A program made the position numbers and the translations under genes. Shown piece after piece: positions 36,507 to 44,649 of a DNA stretch of 64,000 nt. The stretch is taken from positions 124,001 to 188,000 of the forward strand of contig NZ_FOHX01000004.1 of NCBI RefSeq assembly GCF_900111685.1, written 5' to 3'. Within the stretch, counting starts at the first letter, position 1, and the number at the start of each line of letters is the position of its first letter. A model generated the notes under the pieces. That model searched no databases. It worked only from the letters and a program-made list of their open reading frames with translations, and was not told the origin of the DNA. This DNA comes from Nonomuraea wenchangensis. GTDB taxonomy: Bacteria; Actinomycetota; Actinomycetes; Streptosporangiales; Streptosporangiaceae.

Positions 36507-36754
36507 GCGCGCAGCCGGAGGGCAAGGCGCCGTACGATCCGCTGCGGCTGTGCGTGTACGCCACCGTCGCGCTGCTGGCGTGGCTGCTCGGGCCGTGGGC
36601 GGTGCTCGGGTTCGCGGCGCTCGGGTTCGCGGGTTACTGGAAGGCGCGGCGGGCCGGGCTGACCCGGAGCAAGTGCCTGCTCCGGGACACCCGGCTGGTG
36701 CTGGCCTACCTGGGACTGCTGGCCGCCGTGGCGGTCGTGGCGATCATGGTGTGA
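36503..36754 (+). CDS. Small two-helix membrane protein
   Basis: An 83-residue protein with two hydrophobic segments (about 18-40 and 62-82) and a basic loop with one cysteine (TRSKCLLRD). GTG 36503 overlaps the radical SAM stop as GTGA. It closes the four-gene operon and overlaps the propeller gene on the other strand by 11 nt. No family recognised. Confidence 0.78.
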   Translation: MSAQPEGKAPYDPLRLCVYATVALLAWLLGPWAVLGFAALGFAGYWKARRAGLTRSKCLLRDTRLVLAYLGLLAAVAVVAIMV

Positions 36755-38015
36755 GGGCCCGCAGGTTGAGCACCGTCCACTCCTTCAGGCCGAGGGTCAT
36801 CGGCGCGCACGTCTTCTTGGCGCACGTCGCGGGAGGCTGCGCGTCCTCGTCCCAGTGGAGGGTGGTCGCGGACGGACTGTTCGACAACGACATCGGCATC
36901 AACGGTGTGCCCATCGTGCCGGGCCGCTGCTCGCCGAGCCCGGTCGTCGTGCCGGTCTCCAGGTCGTACAAGAGGGCGAGCGGCCCTTCTCCGGTCCGCT
37001 GCGTCGGCGCCGGGGCGGCGAGCACGTACCGGTCGGCGTAGGGCTGGCGGGGCGAGTACAGGCGCAGCTCGGGCAGCTTCCTGCGGCCGGTCCCGTCCAC
37101 GCGCTGGACCAGCAGCCGGCCGTTCAGCTCCCCGGCGCACCAGCGCGGCCCGCACCGCAGGAACAGCGTTCCCTTCGGCGCACGTACGTCGATGGAACGG
37201 CCGGTCTCCAGGTCGACGGCCCGGTCCTGGTTGGCGAACGTGCGCCGGCCGAGGTGCGCCGCCCACGGCCAGGTGGTCAGCGTGAGCCCGTCGCTGCCGG
37301 GCAGCCGCGCCGGCGTCCCCCCGGTCAGCGGCACCCGGTGGACGCCGCCCTTCCAGGAAGACCAGACGAGGGAGTCGTCCGTGACCCCGAGCACCGCCAC
37401 GTCGCCGGAGGCCGTGGTCACCCGGGTGGCCGTCCCGCCGGTGCGCGGCACGGCCCAGAATGTCGTGGTGCCGCCGGTCGTGGCATACCAGGCGATATGT
37501 CCTGGGCCTACCGTCACGCCGTCCGGTCCCTCCTCGCCCTTGACGGCCGGGACCTGGGCGAGCGTCCTCGTCGTACGGCGGGTCACGTCGTACACGTCCA
37601 GCCGCGACGGCTTCCCCTTGGCGGGCGCGGCCACGAGCAGCAGCACCTCCGCCGGGCTCAGCCCGGCCACCGGCAGGATCCGCGCCCCGTCGGAGGTCCT
37701 GGCCGGCACCTTGGCCACGGCCTGCGGCCAGCGCTCCTTCACCTGCGTCCACGGCTCGTCGACCTGCGGCCGCCGCTCCTCGATCTGCGTCCACCGCTCC
37801 TCGGCGCGTCGTTCGGCGCCGGATGACGCGACGGACAGGGCCGCCGTGGTGCCGCCCGCGACCGCCACCGCCGCGAGCGCCGCGAGCGCCATCCGCACCC
37901 GTTGCCGGATCCTGCGGCCGTGCCGCCTGGCGGCCACGCCCCGCGCGAGGTCCACCTGCTCGACCTGGTCGGCGGCGGTGCGCAGGGTTCGGATCAGGTC
38001 CTGTTCGCCTCTCAT
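36744..38015 (-). CDS. Membrane-anchored propeller protein coupled to a sigma factor
   Basis: A 423-residue protein: cytoplasmic N-terminus (about 1-40), one membrane segment (about 41-62), a Glu/Arg/Trp-rich linker with three WTQ- or PQV-type repeats, then a beta-propeller-like exported domain with blades such as AVLGVTDDSLVWSSW and repeated GGT-x-R turns. Its ATG overlaps the sigma-factor stop as ATGA. The position is that of an anti-sigma or sensor partner of SigE-family sigma factors in actinomycetes. Confidence 0.8.
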   Translation of the reverse strand: MRGEQDLIRTLRTAADQVEQVDLARGVAARRHGRRIRQRVRMALAALAAVAVAGGTTAALSVASSGAERRAEERWTQIEERRPQVDEPWTQVKERWPQAVAKVPARTSDGARILPVAGLSPAEVLLLVAAPAKGKPSRLDVYDVTRRTTRTLAQVPAVKGEEGPDGVTVGPGHIAWYATTGGTTTFWAVPRTGGTATRVTTASGDVAVLGVTDDSLVWSSWKGGVHRVPLTGGTPARLPGSDGLTLTTWPWAAHLGRRTFANQDRAVDLETGRSIDVRAPKGTLFLRCGPRWCAGELNGRLLVQRVDGTGRRKLPELRLYSPRQPYADRYVLAAPAPTQRTGEGPLALLYDLETGTTTGLGEQRPGTMGTPLMPMSLSNSPSATTLHWDEDAQPPATCAKKTCAPMTLGLKEWTVLNLRALTP

Positions 38016-38478
38016 CGTGCCTCCTGCAGCACTCGCTTGATCCGGAGCTTGTCCAGGGCGCGGGCGGCCTGGCTGCGTACGGTGCCGCGGGAGACGCCGA
38101 GGATGTCGGCGATATCCTGGTCGGACAGGTCCTCGTAGTAGCGCAGCACGAGCACGGCCCGCTGCCTGCGGGGGAGTCGCTGGAGTTCGGCCCACAGATC
38201 GGCGTCGCCGTAACGGTCGTGGGCGCCGTGCTCGGGCACCGTGGCGACCAGGCTCTCCCTACGCCGTCTGCGCCAGGACCTGATGTGCAGCCGGACCATC
38301 GTCGTGCGCACGTACCCTTCGGGGTCGTGTTTGTTGCCACGCGGGTCCAGGCGTCGCCGAGGCGGGCCAGAGCCTCCTGTACGAGGTCGGCCGCGTCCTC
38401 GGAGTTACCGGACAGCACGAAGCCGTACCGGAGGAGGGCGTCGCCCCGGGCCCGGACGAACTCGTCGAAATCTTCCAC
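38012..38478 (-). pseudogene. SigE-family ECF sigma factor, frameshifted
   Basis: GTG 38478 starts a normal sigma region 2 (FDEFVRARGDALLRYGFVLSG, DAADLVQEALARL). At about 38337-38338 the frame is lost; one base later the expected NKHDPEGYVRTTMVRLHI continues, followed by region 4 (LVLRYYEDLSDQDIADILGV; GTVRSQAARALDKL). Adding one G to the GTGGC at this point restores one frame of about 155 residues. Either the sigma factor is inactive here or one base is missing from the sequence. Confidence 0.85.
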
Positions 38479-38522
38479 GAACCCAGGGAGCGACGGAGGG
38501 GCTTTACTGTTGCACGTGAAAC

Positions 38523-38543
38523 GTGGCCGCGGGTCGCGGCCAC
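38523..38543 (-). terminator. Terminator after the MaoC gene
   Basis: Perfect stem GTGGCCGC / GCGGCCAC with loop GGGTC, 19 nt past the MaoC stop. Confidence 0.7.
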
Positions 38544-38561
38544 TCGGCGGCTACTCGGCGG

Positions 38562-39020
38562 TTACTCGGCGGGGACGTACAGCGAGAGGGTCTCGGCGAC
38601 GCAGGCGGGGCGCTTCTCGCCCTCGATCTCGATCGTCATCTTCAGGTTGGACAGGTAGCCGGCCGGCGTGCCCTTGACGTCGGTGAGCTCGCCGACGGCC
38701 CGGACGCGCGCGCCCACCGGCACCGGCCGGGGGAAGCGGACCTTGTTGAGGCCGTAGTTGACGCCCATGGCGATGCCCTCGACCTTGACCAGCGAGAACA
38801 TGAACGACGGCAGCAGCGACAACGTCAGGTAGCCGTGCGCGATGGTGCCGCCGAACGGCCCCTCCTTGGCCCGCTCGACGTCCACGTGGATCCACTGGTG
38901 GTCGTCGGTGGCGTCGGCGAAGGTGTTGACCTGATCCTGGGTGACGGTGCGCCACTCGGTGGGACCGAAGGTCTCGCCGACTGCCGCCTTGAGCTCCTGA
39001 ACGTTCGCGAAGGTCCGCAT
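38562..39020 (-). CDS. MaoC-family (R)-hydratase
   Basis: A 152-residue hot-dog-fold enzyme. FADATDDHQWIHVDVERAK contains the catalytic Asp and His of the (R)-specific enoyl-CoA hydratase motif; GTIAHGYLTLSLLP is also conserved. It probably hydrates enoyl-CoA in fatty-acid or polyketide metabolism. ATG 39020. It is a single gene with its own terminator. Confidence 0.93.
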   Translation of the reverse strand: MRTFANVQELKAAVGETFGPTEWRTVTQDQVNTFADATDDHQWIHVDVERAKEGPFGGTIAHGYLTLSLLPSFMFSLVKVEGIAMGVNYGLNKVRFPRPVPVGARVRAVGELTDVKGTPAGYLSNLKMTIEIEGEKRPACVAETLSLYVPAE

Positions 39021-39295
39021 GACGCGAAACGCTATTCCCAGGCCACGGCGGCTGCCAAGTCGGCCGGTCGTCCGCGCGTCGCCGCGGCCGTTGCGAAGAT
39101 CTTTACCCGAAAACCATCGCATAGGTGTTCGAGTCCGCGCTACAGTCTTAGGAGCAGCAATCGAACAAGGGTTCGGCCTGGTGAGAGGGGGTGTGTCCGA
39201 TGGCGGTGCTCGCGCCACCCCGCGCTCGGACACGCCGTAGCACTTTCTTCCCAAATCTAAGACGGCCGCTATATCCGGCAATAAAGTCCGAGAGC

Positions 39296-40477
39296 GTGGA
39301 CCCTGTGCGAAACCCCTACGCTCCCGGCGCGGGACAGCGTCCCCCGGAGCTCGCCGGCCGTGACCGAGAGCTGCAGCAGTTCGAGGTGGTGCTCGAACGT
39401 GTCGCCCGTGGCCGTCCCGAGCGCAGCATGGTCGTCACCGGGCTGCGCGGCGTCGGCAAGACGGTGCTGCTCAACACGTTCAAGTCCATGGCCATGCAGC
39501 GGCTGTGGGGCACGGGCAAGATCGAGGCCCGGCCCGACCAGTCGATCCGGCGGCCCGTGGCGGCCGCCCTGCACATGGCCATCCGCGAGCTCGCGCCGCG
39601 CCACCGCGCGCCCGAGCGCATCGAGGAGTTCCTCGGGGTGCTCAAGGCGTTCGCGATGCGCGACCCGGCCGCGGCCAAGGGCACCTCACACTGGTCGCCC
39701 GGCATCGAGGTGCCCGCCAGCCGCGGGCGCGCCGACTCGGGCGACCTGGAGATCGACCTCACCGAGCTGTTCGTCGACGCGGCGAGCGTGGCGACCGACC
39801 TCGCGGTCGGCATCGCGCTGTTCATCGACGAGATGCAGGACGTCCCGGCGTCCGACGTCTCGGCGCTCTGCGCCGCCTGCCACGAGCTGTCGCAGTCGGG
39901 CGGCCCGCTCATCGTCGTCGGCGCGGGGCTGCCCCACCTGCCGAGCGTGCTGTCGGCCAGCAAGAGCTATTCCGAACGCCTCTTCCGCTACGCGCGCATC
40001 GACAAGCTCGACCGGGAGGCGGCCGACCTCGCGCTGATCCTGCCCGCCCGCGAGGAGGAGGTGGAGTTCACCCGCGAGGCCCTCGACGCCCTCTACGAGG
40101 CCGCCGACGGCTACCCCTACTTCGTCCAGGCGTACGGCAAGGTCGCCTGGGACCTCGCACCGCGCACCCCGATCACGCTCGACGACGTCAAGGTCTCCGC
40201 GCCCGAGGCCGAGGAGGAGCTCGCGGTCGGCTTCTTCGGCAGCCGCTACGAGCGCGCCACCCCGGCCGAGCGCGACTACATGCACGCCATGGCGCAGATC
40301 GGCGACGAGCCGGTCGCCACCGCCGAGGTCGCCGAGGCCCTCGGCCGCAAGCCGTCCAGCCTGTCGCCCGCCCGCGACAGCCTGATCAAGAAAGGGCTGA
40401 TCTACAGCGCCGAGCGCGGGCTGATCGCGTTCACGGTGCCGCATTTCGGCAGATTCCTGCGCGCCCAGCCGGTGTGA
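39296..40477 (+). CDS. AAA ATPase (Orc1/Cdc6-like, AAA_16)
   Basis: About 393 residues: a P-loop ATPase with GLRGVGKT (Walker A), IALFIDEMQDVP (Walker B) and a C-terminal winged helix around VATAEVAEALGRKPSSLSPARDSL. This arrangement is typical of Orc/STAND-like DNA-associated ATPases found singly in actinomycetes. Start GTG 39296 (VDPVRNPYAPGAG) is preferred because homology begins there; ATG 39200 with a good GAGGGGG is possible. Confidence 0.85.
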   Translation: MDPVRNPYAPGAGQRPPELAGRDRELQQFEVVLERVARGRPERSMVVTGLRGVGKTVLLNTFKSMAMQRLWGTGKIEARPDQSIRRPVAAALHMAIRELAPRHRAPERIEEFLGVLKAFAMRDPAAAKGTSHWSPGIEVPASRGRADSGDLEIDLTELFVDAASVATDLAVGIALFIDEMQDVPASDVSALCAACHELSQSGGPLIVVGAGLPHLPSVLSASKSYSERLFRYARIDKLDREAADLALILPAREEEVEFTREALDALYEAADGYPYFVQAYGKVAWDLAPRTPITLDDVKVSAPEAEEELAVGFFGSRYERATPAERDYMHAMAQIGDEPVATAEVAEALGRKPSSLSPARDSLIKKGLIYSAERGLIAFTVPHFGRFLRAQPV

Positions 40478-40496
40478 GCCGGGCACGCTCCTAGTC

Positions 40497-40540
40497 CTCT
40501 ATTGGGCTGTCTAGAGGGGAAGCTAGATAGCCCAATAGAG
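40497..40540. terminator. Long convergent terminator hairpin
   Basis: Arms CTCTATTGGGCTGTCTAG and CTAGATAGCCCAATAGAG, 18 bp with one mismatch and an 8-nt loop, between the convergent ATPase and MauE genes. Much less G/C-rich than its surroundings. Confidence 0.75.
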
Positions 40541-40597
40541 TCATATCCCCATGCTTCCGGGGCCGGCGCGTCGAGGCTTCTCTACGGCTGTCTAGCG

Positions 40598-41401
40598 TCA
40601 GGCCGATACAGGGCTATATTCCGGCAGAGACGAGCCGCTGTCCTCGCCGCTGACCACCGCCATCCGCACCGCCGGGCGCCGCCCGCTGAGATAGACGGCG
40701 AACACCACGTCGTCCTGCTGCTGGTTGCGGAAGGCGAAGAAGCGCCAGCACAGCTCACGCCAGCTGTCGTACGGCTCGGCCGAGGTCAGCTCGTGCCGGT
40801 GCGCCCGCCAGGGGCCGCTCGCCCGCAGCCGGGCGAGGGTGGCCGACTCGGCGGGGCCGGGGCGCTGCTCGCAGGGGGCGCGGTAGCGCACGCGGTCGAG
40901 CAACTCCTCGATCTCCGGCGACAGCGCGGCGAGCACCAGCACCCCGGCCGCCGTCAGCCATGACATGCCGGTGGCGGCCGTCCAGCCGGTCACCGGCGCC
41001 CACACCGACACGACGGACATCCCGGTCAGCACGACCGTCCGGGCGATCGAACGCAGCCCGACCGGGGCCGAGCTCACCTCGCCGAAGCAGCCGCAGCCCG
41101 CGTCCGGCCGCCGCCTGCGCAGCTCCAGCAGCACGTACGTGGACATCGCGAAGAACGCGGCCGTCCCCCACCGGAAGAACGGATGCGTGCCGAGCGCCAG
41201 CCCAGCCGCCAGCACCGCCTCGACGGCCGCGCACAGCAGCAGCGCGGGAGCCTGCAGCCGGCCGGGCATCAGCACGGCCGGGCCGAGCCGGGACAGCGCG
41301 CCCGGCTCGCCGCCGGAGCGTACCGTGACGATCTTGGCCACCGTGCCCAGGCCGAGCAGCACGACGAGGATCGGCAGCTGTGATTCCAGCACGCGGGTCA
41401 C
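40598..41401 (-). CDS. MauE/DoxX-like membrane protein
   Basis: A 267-residue protein with four to five membrane segments and GCGCFGEV, the Cys-rich signature of MauE-type proteins. MauE is needed for maturation of disulfide-rich methylamine dehydrogenase, so a thiol-disulfide role is plausible. A soluble tail of about 80 residues follows. GTG 41401 overlaps the stop of the Cys-rich protein as GTGA, tying the pair together. Confidence 0.85.
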   Translation of the reverse strand: MTRVLESQLPILVVLLGLGTVAKIVTVRSGGEPGALSRLGPAVLMPGRLQAPALLLCAAVEAVLAAGLALGTHPFFRWGTAAFFAMSTYVLLELRRRRPDAGCGCFGEVSSAPVGLRSIARTVVLTGMSVVSVWAPVTGWTAATGMSWLTAAGVLVLAALSPEIEELLDRVRYRAPCEQRPGPAESATLARLRASGPWRAHRHELTSAEPYDSWRELCWRFFAFRNQQQDDVVFAVYLSGRRPAVRMAVVSGEDSGSSLPEYSPVSA

Positions 41402-42363
41402 CCCAATCCGATCTGAGCGTTGAAGCAGCCTTTCACCAAATCACCGCCGAGCTCCACGTAGGAGTAGGGCGAGAGCTCCGCGATCCGCCCGCGCGGCGAG
41501 GTGTCACACTCGACGCAGCGGTCGCAGAACCGCCCCGCCAGGCATCCGCAGGCCACCACGGGGACGTTGGCCGAGCGGCCCGAGCAGACGTTCCTGATCT
41601 GCAGGAGCGAGCCGAGGGCGAGGTACGGCAGCCCCGCGCAGGACACCCCGGCGTCCGCGCAGCCCGTGTCGGAGCGCTCCAGCATCGGGTAGGCGGCGCC
41701 GCGTTCCTCCTCGTCGAAGGTGTCCGACCAGGTCGCGGTGCCGGCGATGCGCTGCTGCACGCCGGCGTACGCGGGGGGCGGGGGCGGCACGGCGCGGGCC
41801 GGGTAGGGCGGCTGCGAGGTCGCCGGCAGCAGCGCCTGGCTCGCGCCCTCCTGGCGCAGGCCGATCGCGTCGAACAGGTAGCCGGGCTCGAACTTCGGAT
41901 GGCGCACCTGGAGCCGCCCCGAGGCCCGGTAGGGGATGACGACCGTGCGGTGCCCGCGGTGCGGCCCGCAGTCCAGCTCGACCGTCAGGTCCTTACGTCC
42001 GTCGATGGACTGGATCGTTCCGGTGATGCGGGTCGTGTCGGCCCAGATGCGCTCCACGACGCGGCCCTCGCGCAGGGTGCGCATCATGACCATCGACCCC
42101 ACGGGCAGACCGGCGGGGGCGACGTCGCCGCCGTGCCAGGCCGTCGCCCAGGGGGCGATCACCAGGCGTTCCTGGACGCCCTCCGGCGTCTCGATGATGA
42201 TCAGATGCGGGCTGATGTCGAGGATCTCGCCGGCCACCGCCCGCAACGGTCCGCCTCCGGCTTCGCCGGACTCCTGTGGATTGTCGGGACCCGGGACACC
42301 GGGCTCGCGGCCGAGCGCGGCCGCGGCGAGCACGCGGCGGCGCTCGATGATCGGATACCCCAT
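41398..42363 (-). CDS. Cys-rich protein with double-psi barrel-like C-terminus
   Basis: A 321-residue protein. Residues about 40-150 hold an SH3-like or barrel domain (GEILDISPHLIIIETPEG, TITGTIQSIDGRKDLTVEL). The C-terminal 110 residues carry eight or so cysteines and the pattern ALGSLLQIRNVCSGRSANVPV ... GRIAELSPYSYVELGG, similar to RlpA/expansin double-psi barrels. No signal peptide is evident. Coupled to the MauE-like gene, which may form its disulfides; this is inference. Confidence 0.7.
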   Translation of the reverse strand: MGYPIIERRRVLAAAALGREPGVPGPDNPQESGEAGGGPLRAVAGEILDISPHLIIIETPEGVQERLVIAPWATAWHGGDVAPAGLPVGSMVMMRTLREGRVVERIWADTTRITGTIQSIDGRKDLTVELDCGPHRGHRTVVIPYRASGRLQVRHPKFEPGYLFDAIGLRQEGASQALLPATSQPPYPARAVPPPPPAYAGVQQRIAGTATWSDTFDEEERGAAYPMLERSDTGCADAGVSCAGLPYLALGSLLQIRNVCSGRSANVPVVACGCLAGRFCDRCVECDTSPRGRIAELSPYSYVELGGDLVKGCFNAQIGLG

Positions 42364-42579
42364 CCGCCCTCCCTCGCTCGCCTACTAGGGTCACACGACT
42401 CGCGAGTGGATCAGGCCCCGTGGCGCACAAGGGAGCAAAATACGCATCCTCGGGGAAGTGCCCTGACATCCGGCGGAGGAAGGATCGCCACCGACCTTGA
42501 CGGACTTTTGTCGTCGGCGGACCGAAACCTGAATTGCAGTTCAGCCCGAAAAGGGCATCCGGCTGCGATTCTGGCCACG

Positions 42580-43083
42580 ATGCAGACCACGGACTGGGAA
42601 GAAGAGTTCCGCGAGTACGTCACGACCCGCGGTCCCGCCCTGCTGCGTGCCGCGAACCAGCTCACCGGGCACCCCCTGGACGCCGAGGACCTGCTGCAGA
42701 ACGCGCTCACCAAGACGTACCAGGCGTGGGGGCGCATCGAGGACCGCCGGGCGCTGGACGGGTACGTACGGCGGGCCATGGTCAACATCAACATCTCCCA
42801 GTGGCGGCGGCGCAAGCTGGAGGAGTACCCGTCGGGGGACGAGCTCCCCGAGGTGGTGGCCGCGTCCGAGGGGACGCCGTGCGGGGAGATCCACGAGCGA
42901 CTGGAGCAGGCACTGAGAGAACTGCCTGATCGGATGCGGGCGGCGATCGTGCTGCGGTACTACGAGGACATGACGGAGCCGGAGATCGCCCAGACGTTGG
43001 GGATCAGTGTGGGGACGGTCAAGAGCACGGTGTCACGCGCGATGAGCAAGCTCCGCTCCGCGCTGGGGCTGTCGGGATCATAG
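42580..43083 (+). CDS. SigE-family ECF sigma factor
   Basis: A 167-residue sigma factor. Region 2: REYVTTRGPALLRAANQLTG, then AEDLLQNALTKTYQAWGRI; region 4: AIVLRYYEDMTEPEIAQTLG, then VGTVKSTVSRAMSKLR. Complete, unlike the paralogue at 38 kb. ATG 42580. The 216-bp region upstream is a divergent promoter shared with the Cys-rich gene. No anti-sigma gene follows; the 3' end overlaps the MarR gene on the other strand by 6 nt. Confidence 0.93.
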   Translation: MQTTDWEEEFREYVTTRGPALLRAANQLTGHPLDAEDLLQNALTKTYQAWGRIEDRRALDGYVRRAMVNINISQWRRRKLEEYPSGDELPEVVAASEGTPCGEIHERLEQALRELPDRMRAAIVLRYYEDMTEPEIAQTLGISVGTVKSTVSRAMSKLRSALGLSGS

Positions 43084-43653
43084 GCTCGGCTTCGCCGGAC
43101 TCAAGGGCACGGCCGGGACGGCGGCGTCTTCGCGAGCGGCGTCGTGGTCGTCGCGCCCGGCGGCTTTCTCGCATCCGGCGGCGTCCGAGGTGAGGCCGGC
43201 GCCGGCGGTGGCGCACGGACGGACCACGTCCCTGATCTTCCTCAAACTGGCCAGGAACGTCTCAAGCTCCCCATCCGGCAGCAGCCTGGTGAAAGACCTG
43301 TCGATGTCGTGGAGATGCTCGGGCAGCACGGACTCCAGCCGCTCCCGCCCGACCGGCGTCAGGACCGCGTAGGAGGCACGCCGGTCGCTGGGGCAGGCCT
43401 GCCGCGCCACCAGCCCTTCTCGTTCGAGGCGGTCGACGACGCGGGTCACCCCGCTGGTCGACAGCCCGGTCTGTGCGGCGAGATCGCTCATCCGCAGCCG
43501 CTGCTCGGGGGAACGTGCCAACCGGATGACGGTCTCGAAATCGATCTCCGACAGGCCCGCCCGCGCCAGCGCGGGATGCAGCCGCGCCATGATGCCGGCG
43601 TGCACCTCGGTCAGCAGGCCCAGGGCCGTGAGCCGGGAATCGTGGTAGTTCAT
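43078..43653 (-). CDS. MarR-family regulator
   Basis: A 191-residue winged-helix repressor: LSEIDFETVIRLARSPEQRLRM, DLAAQTGLSTSGVTRVVDRL and DRRASYAVLTPVGRERLE are typical. An extra disordered tail of about 40 residues follows the fold. Start ATG 43653 (MNYHDSRL); ATG 43662 is an alternative. Divergent from yceI, 103 nt apart, and probably its regulator. Confidence 0.9.
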   Translation of the reverse strand: MNYHDSRLTALGLLTEVHAGIMARLHPALARAGLSEIDFETVIRLARSPEQRLRMSDLAAQTGLSTSGVTRVVDRLEREGLVARQACPSDRRASYAVLTPVGRERLESVLPEHLHDIDRSFTRLLPDGELETFLASLRKIRDVVRPCATAGAGLTSDAAGCEKAAGRDDHDAAREDAAVPAVPLSPAKPSL

Positions 43654-43711
43654 CACGCTCATATCATAGACGACGATAGTTGACGTGCGGAATATTCCTC
43701 GTGTAGAAAGT

Positions 43712-43728
43712 TGTTGAAGCAGACAACA
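43712..43728. promoter_or_regulatory. Candidate MarR operator
   Basis: Inverted repeat TGTTG / CAACA with 7-nt spacer, 28 nt before the yceI start, matching the short TTG-N-CAA style of MarR operators. Confidence 0.45.
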
Positions 43729-43756
43729 GCACCGCACCCTTCACAAGGAGAACCCC

Positions 43757-44320
43757 ATGAGCACCCGTACCTGGGAGAGCCTGACCATTCCCGCCGCCGG
43801 CACGTACAACCTCGACGTCGCCCACACGCGCATCGGCTTCGTCGTCAAGCACATGATGGTCAGCAAGGTCCGAGGACACTTCGGCACGTTCAGCGGCTCG
43901 GTCACCATCGCCGAGAACCCGCTCGAGTCCGCCGCCGAGCTCACCATCAAGACCGACAGCATCGACACCGGCATGCCCGACCGCGACGGCCACCTCCGCA
44001 GCGACGACTTCCTCTCCGCCGACAAGTTCCCGGAGATCACCTTCAAGAGCACTCGCGTGGTCGGCCACTCGGGCGACGAGTTCACCGTCGTCGGCGACCT
44101 GACCATCCGCGACGTCACCAAGGAAGTCGAGCTCACCGTCGAGTACGGCGGCGCCGGCACGAACCCCTGGGGTGCGGCGGTGTGGGGCTTCTCGATCACC
44201 ACGGAGTTCGACCGCGAGGACTTCGGCCTGACCTGGAACCAGGCCCTGGAGACGGGCGGCGTCCTGGTCGGCAAGAAGGTCAAGATCGAGATCGAGGGCG
44301 AGGCCAACCCGGCCGCTTGA
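43757..44320 (+). CDS. YceI-family lipocalin-like protein
   Basis: A 187-residue protein of the YceI family, which binds polyisoprenoid or other lipids in an elongated barrel. Conserved parts: YNLDVAHTRIGFVVKHMMVSKVRG, DRDGHLRSDDFLSADKFPEI, FDREDFGLTW. No signal peptide, as usual in actinomycetes. RBS AAGGAG before ATG 43757. Divergent from MarR. Confidence 0.94.
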   Translation: MSTRTWESLTIPAAGTYNLDVAHTRIGFVVKHMMVSKVRGHFGTFSGSVTIAENPLESAAELTIKTDSIDTGMPDRDGHLRSDDFLSADKFPEITFKSTRVVGHSGDEFTVVGDLTIRDVTKEVELTVEYGGAGTNPWGAAVWGFSITTEFDREDFGLTWNQALETGGVLVGKKVKIEIEGEANPAA

Positions 44321-44338
44321 TCCCACGATCGCGTAGGG

Positions 44339-44414
44339 TTATCCACAGCCTCGAAGCCCGCCCACGCTCTGGGCGGGCTTCATCCACAGCCAGTTACCCA
44401 CAGGCTGTTGATAA
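44339..44414. promoter_or_regulatory. Cluster of four DnaA-box-like nonamers
   Basis: TTATCCACA (44339-44347), TCATCCACA (44380-44388), TTACCCACA (44394-44402) and, on the minus strand, TTATCAACA (44414-44406). The first two fit the Streptomyces DnaA-box consensus fully, the last two differ by one base. The last two form an inverted pair around GG. Located between yceI and tRNA-Ser. Confidence 0.6.
44353..44381 (+). terminator. yceI terminator
   Basis: Perfect 12-bp stem GAAGCCCGCCCA / TGGGCGGGCTTC with a 5-nt loop, 33 nt past the yceI stop. Confidence 0.85.
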
Positions 44415-44495
44415 CTCTTGGTGAAGGCGAGCGCGGATTCGCTTTGCCGCCTCGCCAGAAGGCCGGTACTCTGTGCTGAGCCGCACCGGCTACCA

Positions 44496-44585
44496 GGAGG
44501 ATTCGCCTAGTCAGGTCTATGGCGCCGCACTGCTAATGCGGTTTGGGTTTAACGCCCATCCGGGGTTCAAATCCCCGATCCTCCG
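44496..44585 (+). tRNA. tRNA-Ser(GCT)
   Basis: Acceptor GGAGGAT pairs with ATCCTCC, discriminator G. The anticodon arm is CCGCA-CTGCTAA-TGCGG, anticodon GCT; a long variable arm and GGTTCAAATCC T arm follow. 90 nt. A strong hairpin with T5 follows at 44594-44629. Its 3' half is duplicated at 49089. Confidence 0.96.
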
Positions 44586-44630
44586 CAGACGAGAGGCCCT
44601 CTTCCCGAGTACGGGGAGAGGGCCTTTTTG
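44530..44630. repeat. Left attachment repeat (tRNA-Ser 3' half plus terminator)
   Basis: Identical to 49089-49189 except at three positions (44590, 44610, 44612), all outside the tRNA body and stem pairs. It starts exactly at the first base of the anticodon loop and runs through the tRNA terminator. Confidence 0.9.
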
Positions 44631-44649
44631 TATGGGCCAGGCTTGGCGA

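Noticed and set aside
39200..39295. Upstream ATG with good ribosome site as the start of the AAA ATPase
   Set aside because: The added 32 residues are basic and low in similarity; conserved sequence begins at VDPVRNPYAPG. Kept only as an alternative.
44339..44414. Chromosomal origin of replication
   Set aside because: Four boxes only, no dnaA or dnaN nearby, and no A/T-rich unwinding region.
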